This document shows, piece by piece, positions 23,097 to 27,155 of a stretch of 27,155 nucleotides of DNA. The stretch spans positions 1 through 27,155 of the forward strand of contig CAZCZR010000013.1 in assembly GCA_964503455.1 (NCBI GenBank). The letters are read 5' to 3'. How positions within the stretch are numbered: the stretch's first letter is position 1; every line of letters begins with the position of its first letter. Below the pieces are notes generated by a model. The model saw only the letters and a program-made list of their open reading frames with translations, was not told the DNA's origin and did not search any database. The position numbers and the translations under genes were made by a program. The stretch comes from CAZCZR01 sp964503455. Its GTDB lineage: Bacteria > Bacillota > Clostridia > UBA1381.

Positions 23097-24239
23097 ATGA
23101 AATTGAGAAAAATCACGGCGGCGGTGTGTATAGCGGCGGTGACGGTATGTACCGTATCTGCCGGCGCGGAGGATATACCGTCATGGGCGGAGTCCGGAGT
23201 GAAATATTGTATGAATAACGGCATAGTTTCCGGCTATGATGACGGAACGCTTAGACTTTCAAACAGCGTCACAAAAGCGGAGTCCGCGAAGATACTTGTA
23301 GAGGCGTTTGACCTTTGCGGAGATGCGGACGTGTCGGCGTATGCTGCCGACGCGGCTTCGGTGCCGGGCATAAGCGCGGGACACTGGGCGTATGATTATG
23401 CCCGCGCGCTTTATAAAGCCACGAACGCCGACAGCTCGGATTTCTCGCCGTCGCAGCCGATAACGCGCGAGGAATTTGCCGCGCTGCTGGTGCTTGCAAA
23501 AGGCTACACGGCGTCCTCGGTGCAGAATCCTACCATTATAGATGACAACTTTACCGATTATGCCTCGGTGTCGGACAAGTATAAAAAGCTTGTCACAGTC
23601 GCTGTGGAACGCGGACTGCTGAAGGGTATCGACGGGAAGATAGAGCCGAAGGAAACGCTTACAAGGGCGCAGGTATGCGTTTTTACCGAGCGCGCCGTCA
23701 AGGGAGTGACAGACCCCTTGGAGCTTGGAGTCATACAGTCGAGAACGCCTATTATCGGAACCGCGTCGGTCACTCTTGAGCAGGCTAAGGCGTGGGCAAA
23801 AAGCCGCGGCGCGGCAGACATATACATTGATATTGCCGACACATACTGGAAATACGGCGAGCTTACGGGCATACGCCCCGATGTCCTGTATGCGCAGGCG
23901 GGTCTTGAAACCGGCTACGGCAAATACGGCAACCGCGTTACAGCCGATATGAACAACTGGGCGGGTATAAAGAAATACGGTCACGACGGAGATGAAAAAG
24001 ACGATCATGAAAGCTTCGCGACCCCCGATGACGGCGTAAGAGCGCATTTTAATCATATGAGCGCTTATGTGGGACTCGCTCCCATAGGAGAGCCGCACGA
24101 ACGGTATAAGTCGGTGATGACGCTTTCATGGGCGGGCAAGGTGAAATATCTGGAGGAGCTTGGAGGCAAGTGGTGTCCCAACCTCTACTACGGCTTTATG
24201 ATACTGCACGGCTGCATTGAGCCTATGCAGAAAATGTAA
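23097..24239 (+). CDS. SLH-domain cell-surface glucosaminidase
   Basis: The 380-residue protein has a signal peptide (MKLRKITAAVCIAAVTVCTV, cleavage near SAGA-ED), three SLH domains (about 27-73, 89-136, 152-193) and a C-terminal glucosaminidase domain (about 230-380). Glu271 in QAGLETGYGKYG is the likely catalytic acid, and MNNWAGIKKYG is typical of LytG/FlgJ-like N-acetylglucosaminidases that cut peptidoglycan glycan strands. The SLH domains should hold it on pyruvylated secondary wall polymer. An in-frame ATG at 23073 overlaps the GerMN gene. ATG 23097 is preferred because AAGGAAG lies upstream and the signal peptide begins there. It is the fourth gene of the two-component operon. Confidence 0.88.
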   Translation: MKLRKITAAVCIAAVTVCTVSAGAEDIPSWAESGVKYCMNNGIVSGYDDGTLRLSNSVTKAESAKILVEAFDLCGDADVSAYAADAASVPGISAGHWAYDYARALYKATNADSSDFSPSQPITREEFAALLVLAKGYTASSVQNPTIIDDNFTDYASVSDKYKKLVTVAVERGLLKGIDGKIEPKETLTRAQVCVFTERAVKGVTDPLELGVIQSRTPIIGTASVTLEQAKAWAKSRGAADIYIDIADTYWKYGELTGIRPDVLYAQAGLETGYGKYGNRVTADMNNWAGIKKYGHDGDEKDDHESFATPDDGVRAHFNHMSAYVGLAPIGEPHERYKSVMTLSWAGKVKYLEELGGKWCPNLYYGFMILHGCIEPMQKM

Positions 24240-24256
24240 ACAAAGGAAACAAGCGG

Positions 24257-26173
24257 ATGATACTGTTAAACGCGAGTAATTTAAAGAAGATGTTCTCGGA
24301 TCAAACGCTGTTTGAGAACGTTTCCTTTAATATAAGCGACAGCGATAAAATAGGATTTATAGGAGTGAACGGCGCCGGGAAATCGACGCTTTTTCACATA
24401 CTTACAGGCGGGGAGGACTATGACAGCGGCGAGATATTCCGCAATAAGCAGCTTAAAGTGGGTTATCTTGATCAGTATGCCTGCGCCGAGTCGGAAAAGA
24501 GCGTTATTGACGAGGTGCGCGAAGTGTTTTCCGAGGTGATCTCAATTGAGGAGGAGCTTGACGGGATACGGCTTGACCTTGAAATGGGAACGGGAGATAC
24601 GGCGGCGCTGGTGGCGCGGCAGACAGCTCTTAACGAGAGGTTTTCCGAGCTTGACGGCTTTTATTATATGAGCAGGCTGAAAAGCACGCTTACCGGACTC
24701 GGCTTTTCGGAGAAGGAATTTGCGCAGAAGGTTTCCAAGCTTTCGGGCGGGCAGAAAACAAGAGTGGCGCTTGCGAAAATACTGCTTTCCGATGCGAATC
24801 TGCTGCTTTTGGACGAGCCGACAAACCATCTGGATATAGATTCGGTGGCGTGGCTTGAAGAGTTCCTGCGCGGATATAAGGGCGCGTTTGTTGTTATATC
24901 CCATGACAGATATTTTCTTGACCGCGTGACGAACAAGACCATGGAGCTTGAAAACGGCAGAATGTATTCCTACGGCGGGAATTACAGCTTTTATAAGGCG
25001 CAGCGCGAGATCGACAAAAAGACCGAGCAGCGCGAGTATGACAATACCATGGCAGAGATAAAGCGTCTTGAGGGCATTGTCGAGCAGCAGCGCCGCTGGA
25101 ACCGCGAACGCAATATAAAGACTGCCGAAAGTAAAATAAAGGTCATAGAAAAGCTTGAAAAGGATTTGAAAAAACCGGCGGAGACGATTGATGAAATGAG
25201 CTTCGGTTTCCGCGCGTGTCCGGGCGGGGGACAGGATGTGGTTATCGCCGAAGAGCTTGCGATGTCCTTCGGAGGAAGGGAAATATTCAAAAACGCCGCC
25301 ATGCATATAACAAAGGGCGAAAAGGTGTTTTTGCTGGGACCCAACGGCTGCGGAAAGACTACGCTTTTAAAAATACTTCTGGGTATATATGAGCCGTCGG
25401 CGGGAAGATATAAGATCGGAGCAAATATACAGATCGGATATTATGATCAGATACAGGAAAATCTGTCCGCGGACAAGACGGTTATCGAGGAGATACGCGA
25501 CGAGTATCCTCAAATGACGGAAACGCATATAAGGAATGCTTTGGCGGCGTTTTTGTTTAAAGGAGAGGATGTTTTCAAGGAGATAAAGAAGCTTTCGGGC
25601 GGCGAGAGAGCCAGAGTGGAGCTTGTGAAGCTTATACTTAAAAGCGTTAATCTGCTTATAATGGACGAGCCGACAAACCATCTTGATATTGAATCACGCG
25701 AGGCTCTGGAAAAAGCGCTTGACGGCTATGACGGCACAATGATCATGGTATCGCATGACCGGTATTTTATAAACCGTCTTGCCGACAGGATTTTGTACAT
25801 GACAAAAGACGGGCTGGAGAATTATCCCGGCACGTATGACGAGTTCTGTGAAAAGCGCGTGAGCGGGGAAACGGAAAGCGTCGGCAAAAGGACGTCGGAA
25901 AAGGCGCTTGACTATAAGGAACGCAAAAGGCTCGAATCAGAGAAGCGAAAGGTGATAAACCGCTTCAAAAAGGTTGAGGAGCGGATCGCCGAAAATGATG
26001 AAAAGACAGCCGCTTTAAACGCTGAGCTTGAAAAGCCGGAGATCGCGACAGATTATGTAAAGGCGGCGGAGCTTACTGAGGAAATAGCGGCGGTTGAGGC
26101 TTTGACAGAGGAGCTTTTCGCCGAATGGGAGAAGCTGCAGGAGATAATAGAGGAGAACGGATATATAATATGA
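24257..26173 (+). CDS. ABC-F family ATPase (YdiF/Uup type)
   Basis: The 638-residue protein has two ABC ATPase domains without membrane segments. The first has Walker A GVNGAGKS (36-43), signature LSGGQ (162-166) and DEPTNHLD (186-193). The second has GPNGCGKT (361-368), LSGGE (446-450) and DEPTNHLD (470-477). A linker of about 70 residues lies between them, and a charged C-terminal coiled coil (about 555-638) marks the YdiF/Uup group. ABC-F proteins bind the ribosomal E site and relieve stalled or non-productive states; some give antibiotic resistance. The linker does not look like the long loops of known resistance types. It lies 17 nt after the glucosaminidase gene and overlaps dtd by 4 nt. 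Confidence 0.93.
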   Translation: MILLNASNLKKMFSDQTLFENVSFNISDSDKIGFIGVNGAGKSTLFHILTGGEDYDSGEIFRNKQLKVGYLDQYACAESEKSVIDEVREVFSEVISIEEELDGIRLDLEMGTGDTAALVARQTALNERFSELDGFYYMSRLKSTLTGLGFSEKEFAQKVSKLSGGQKTRVALAKILLSDANLLLLDEPTNHLDIDSVAWLEEFLRGYKGAFVVISHDRYFLDRVTNKTMELENGRMYSYGGNYSFYKAQREIDKKTEQREYDNTMAEIKRLEGIVEQQRRWNRERNIKTAESKIKVIEKLEKDLKKPAETIDEMSFGFRACPGGGQDVVIAEELAMSFGGREIFKNAAMHITKGEKVFLLGPNGCGKTTLLKILLGIYEPSAGRYKIGANIQIGYYDQIQENLSADKTVIEEIRDEYPQMTETHIRNALAAFLFKGEDVFKEIKKLSGGERARVELVKLILKSVNLLIMDEPTNHLDIESREALEKALDGYDGTMIMVSHDRYFINRLADRILYMTKDGLENYPGTYDEFCEKRVSGETESVGKRTSEKALDYKERKRLESEKRKVINRFKKVEERIAENDEKTAALNAELEKPEIATDYVKAAELTEEIAAVEALTEELFAEWEKLQEIIEENGYII

Positions 26174-26607
26174 AAGCATTGATACAAAGGGTGAGCCGCG
26201 CTTCAGTAAGCGTGGACGGCGAGGTGAAAGGGAAGATAGGTCACGGACTGCTGGTGTTTTTCGGCGTGGAAAGCGGCGACACGGAGGAGCGGATGATGTG
26301 GATCGCGGATAAGCTTGCAAGGCTTCGCATTTTCTCCGACGAGAACGGCAAAATGAATTTGAGCGTGACGGACATAGGCGGGGAGATACTTGTAATATCG
26401 CAGTTTACGCTGTGCGCCGACTGCCGAAAGGGTACGCGTCCGAGCTTTGACAGCGCCGAGAAGCCGGATAAGGCAAACGCCATGTACGAGAGCTTCGCGG
26501 CGTATCTTGGGGAAAAGGGGATAAAGGTTGAAACAGGCGTTTTCGGCGCGGATATGAAGGTGGAGCTTTTAAACGACGGACCTGTTACGGTCATGCTTGA
26601 AAGGTAG
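26170..26607 (+). CDS. dtd: D-aminoacyl-tRNA deacylase
   Basis: The 145-residue protein is standard DTD length. It shows MKALIQRVSRASVSVDG at the N-terminus, the active-site strand SQFTL (77-81), and NDGPVTVML (135-143) with the Gly-Pro motif that excludes L-amino acids. The enzyme removes D-amino acids, and glycine from tRNA-Ala, in the cytosol. An earlier in-frame start at 26125 would lie inside the ABC-F gene. ATG 26170 overlaps the ABC-F stop by 4 nt (ATGA) and matches the conserved family start. It is the last gene of the unit; no convincing terminator was seen before the tRNA promoter. Confidence 0.95.
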   Translation: MKALIQRVSRASVSVDGEVKGKIGHGLLVFFGVESGDTEERMMWIADKLARLRIFSDENGKMNLSVTDIGGEILVISQFTLCADCRKGTRPSFDSAEKPDKANAMYESFAAYLGEKGIKVETGVFGADMKVELLNDGPVTVMLER

Positions 26608-26683
26608 AGGGCGAGCCGGTGAAAAAGGGTTGTAACAGGATCAAGAAAAAATCGTAAAAAATTCAGAAAAAATGAAAAAACGC

Positions 26684-26712
26684 TTGACAAACAGCGGAAG
26701 TTGTGGTATTAT
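26684..26712 (+). promoter_or_regulatory. Promoter of tRNA-Lys
   Basis: TTGACA (26684-26689), a 17-nt spacer and TATTAT (26707-26712), about 36 nt upstream of the tRNA 5' end. It is a near-consensus, strong promoter suited to a stable RNA. Confidence 0.85.
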
Positions 26713-26747
26713 ATCTATTGTGTTCGGCAGAGAGGCTGATCACAAAT

Positions 26748-26823
26748 GTGCCATTAGCTCAGTTGGTAGAGCACCTGACTCTTAATCAGGGTGTCCAGGG
26801 TTCGAGCCCCTGATGGCGCACCA
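26748..26823 (+). tRNA. tRNA-Lys (anticodon CTT), CCA encoded
   Basis: The acceptor stem GTGCCAT pairs with ATGGCGC (one G-U). The D arm AGCTCAGTTGGTAGAGC, the anticodon stem CCTGA/TCAGG around loop CTCTTAA, and the T arm CAGGGTTCGAGCCCCTG are all present. The anticodon is CTT, so lysine. Discriminator A is at 26820 and CCA is encoded at 26821-26823. Confidence 0.97.
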
Positions 26824-26841
26824 AATATTGTTAAAGGCGAA

Positions 26842-26880
26842 CACCGATAGTCCTTGTGATTACCGGTGCTTTTCTTTTTT
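26842..26880 (+). terminator. Terminator of the tRNA-Lys unit
   Basis: CACCG (26842-26846) pairs with CGGTG (26864-26868), extended inward past one mismatch by TA/TA pairs, followed by CTTTTCTTTTTT. The rest of the gap to 27100 is AT-rich and holds no gene; a TTGACA at 27023 has no -10 at proper distance. Confidence 0.75.
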
Positions 26881-27100
26881 ATATATATTTTTGTATTTTG
26901 CCGTAACCCATATACTTTTCTCGGCTATGATATTGTGTAAAAATAATTTTGTTTACATCAAGCGGATAATTATTGCAAAATATACGGTTAAAATACCGGA
27001 CAAACCGGCGCAATCTATAAAATTGACACATTTTCCTATAAAACGGACCTATTTTTAGGATTAAAAATACAGTATAATAGAATCAGAGGAGGTGAAAATC

Positions 27101-27155
27101 ATGGCGTCAAGCAAGGAATATTTAAGCTATATTTTGGAGCAGTTATCGGAATTGG
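27101..27155 (+). CDS. Probable TfoX N-terminal domain family protein, 5' end only
   Basis: Only 18 complete codons are inside the window (MASSKEYLSYILEQLSEL). This N-terminus resembles short Firmicutes proteins of the TfoX-N family, which begin in the same style. The start is well supported: SD AGAGGAGGTG at 27085-27094 precedes ATG 27101, and TATAAT at 27073-27078 is a likely -10 box with a poor -35. The role of these stand-alone TfoX-N proteins in Clostridia is unknown. The identification rests on few residues and could be wrong. Confidence 0.5.
   Translation, partial: MASSKEYLSYILEQLSEL

Noticed and set aside
26813..27058. 81-codon frame overlapping the tRNA end
   Set aside because: It begins inside the tRNA, crosses the tRNA terminator and has no SD.
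1..27155. CRISPR array, insertion sequence, prophage or integrase site
   Set aside because: No repeated spacer pattern, transposase or integrase motif, or direct-repeat pair was seen; the tRNA-Lys 3' end is not followed by a phage-like gene within the window.

Overview
The window reads as ordinary chromosomal DNA from an anaerobic member of the Clostridia (Bacillota). Evidence for this placement is the Rex redox repressor, the CdaA/CdaR diadenylate cyclase pair, MutS2, the SRP RNA-dnaX-ybaB-recR order typical of Firmicutes, the oxygen-scavenging flavodiiron protein with its rubredoxin-type partner, SLH-domain surface anchoring and strong AGGAGG-type ribosome binding sites. A species cannot be named from this stretch. 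No mobile element, phage gene, CRISPR array or rRNA was seen. The coding sequences are tightly packed and look uniform in base composition by eye.

Layout. (1) 45-2119, minus strand: an O2/NO-reducing pair, flavodiiron protein then flavin reductase-rubredoxin, with its own promoter and terminator. (2) 2137-4702, minus: oligoendopeptidase F behind a decayed membrane diguanylate cyclase gene that carries two homopolymer frameshifts and an internal deletion. (3) 4854-6263: a CrcB fluoride channel (plus) facing a YitT-family membrane protein (minus). (4) 6517-8205, plus: rex, with a Rex-like operator over its own -10 box, translationally coupled to a P-loop NTPase fused to an Asp23/Gls24 domain. 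(5) 8254-11445, minus: hslO (Hsp33) and cdaA-cdaR. (6) 11487-14780, plus: SRP RNA, intrinsic terminator, dnaX, ybaB, recR. (7) 14779-19807, minus: one probable five-gene unit of nitroreductase, HAD phosphatase, DUF1961 protein, mutS2 and a family-6 uracil/hypoxanthine-DNA glycosylase. (8) 19848-26607, plus: a probable six-gene unit of response regulator, sensor kinase, double-GerMN protein, SLH-anchored glucosaminidase, ABC-F ATPase and D-aminoacyl-tRNA deacylase. (9) 26684-27155: a tRNA-Lys(CTT) unit and the 5' end of a probable TfoX-N family gene cut by the window edge.

How the genes work together. Three themes stand out: redox and oxygen defence (FprA/Hrb, Rex, Hsp33, nitroreductase), genome maintenance (dnaX-ybaB-recR, mutS2, glycosylase), and envelope control (c-di-AMP synthesis, Asp23 fusion, two-component system with wall hydrolase). 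The two least-described arrangements are the Rex-coupled NTPase-Asp23 fusion, and the two-component/GerMN/glucosaminidase operon. The latter resembles in logic the actinobacterial MtrA-MtrB-LpqB system, where LpqB also carries a GerMN domain. Both interpretations are inferences from domain content and gene order; no search could be run.
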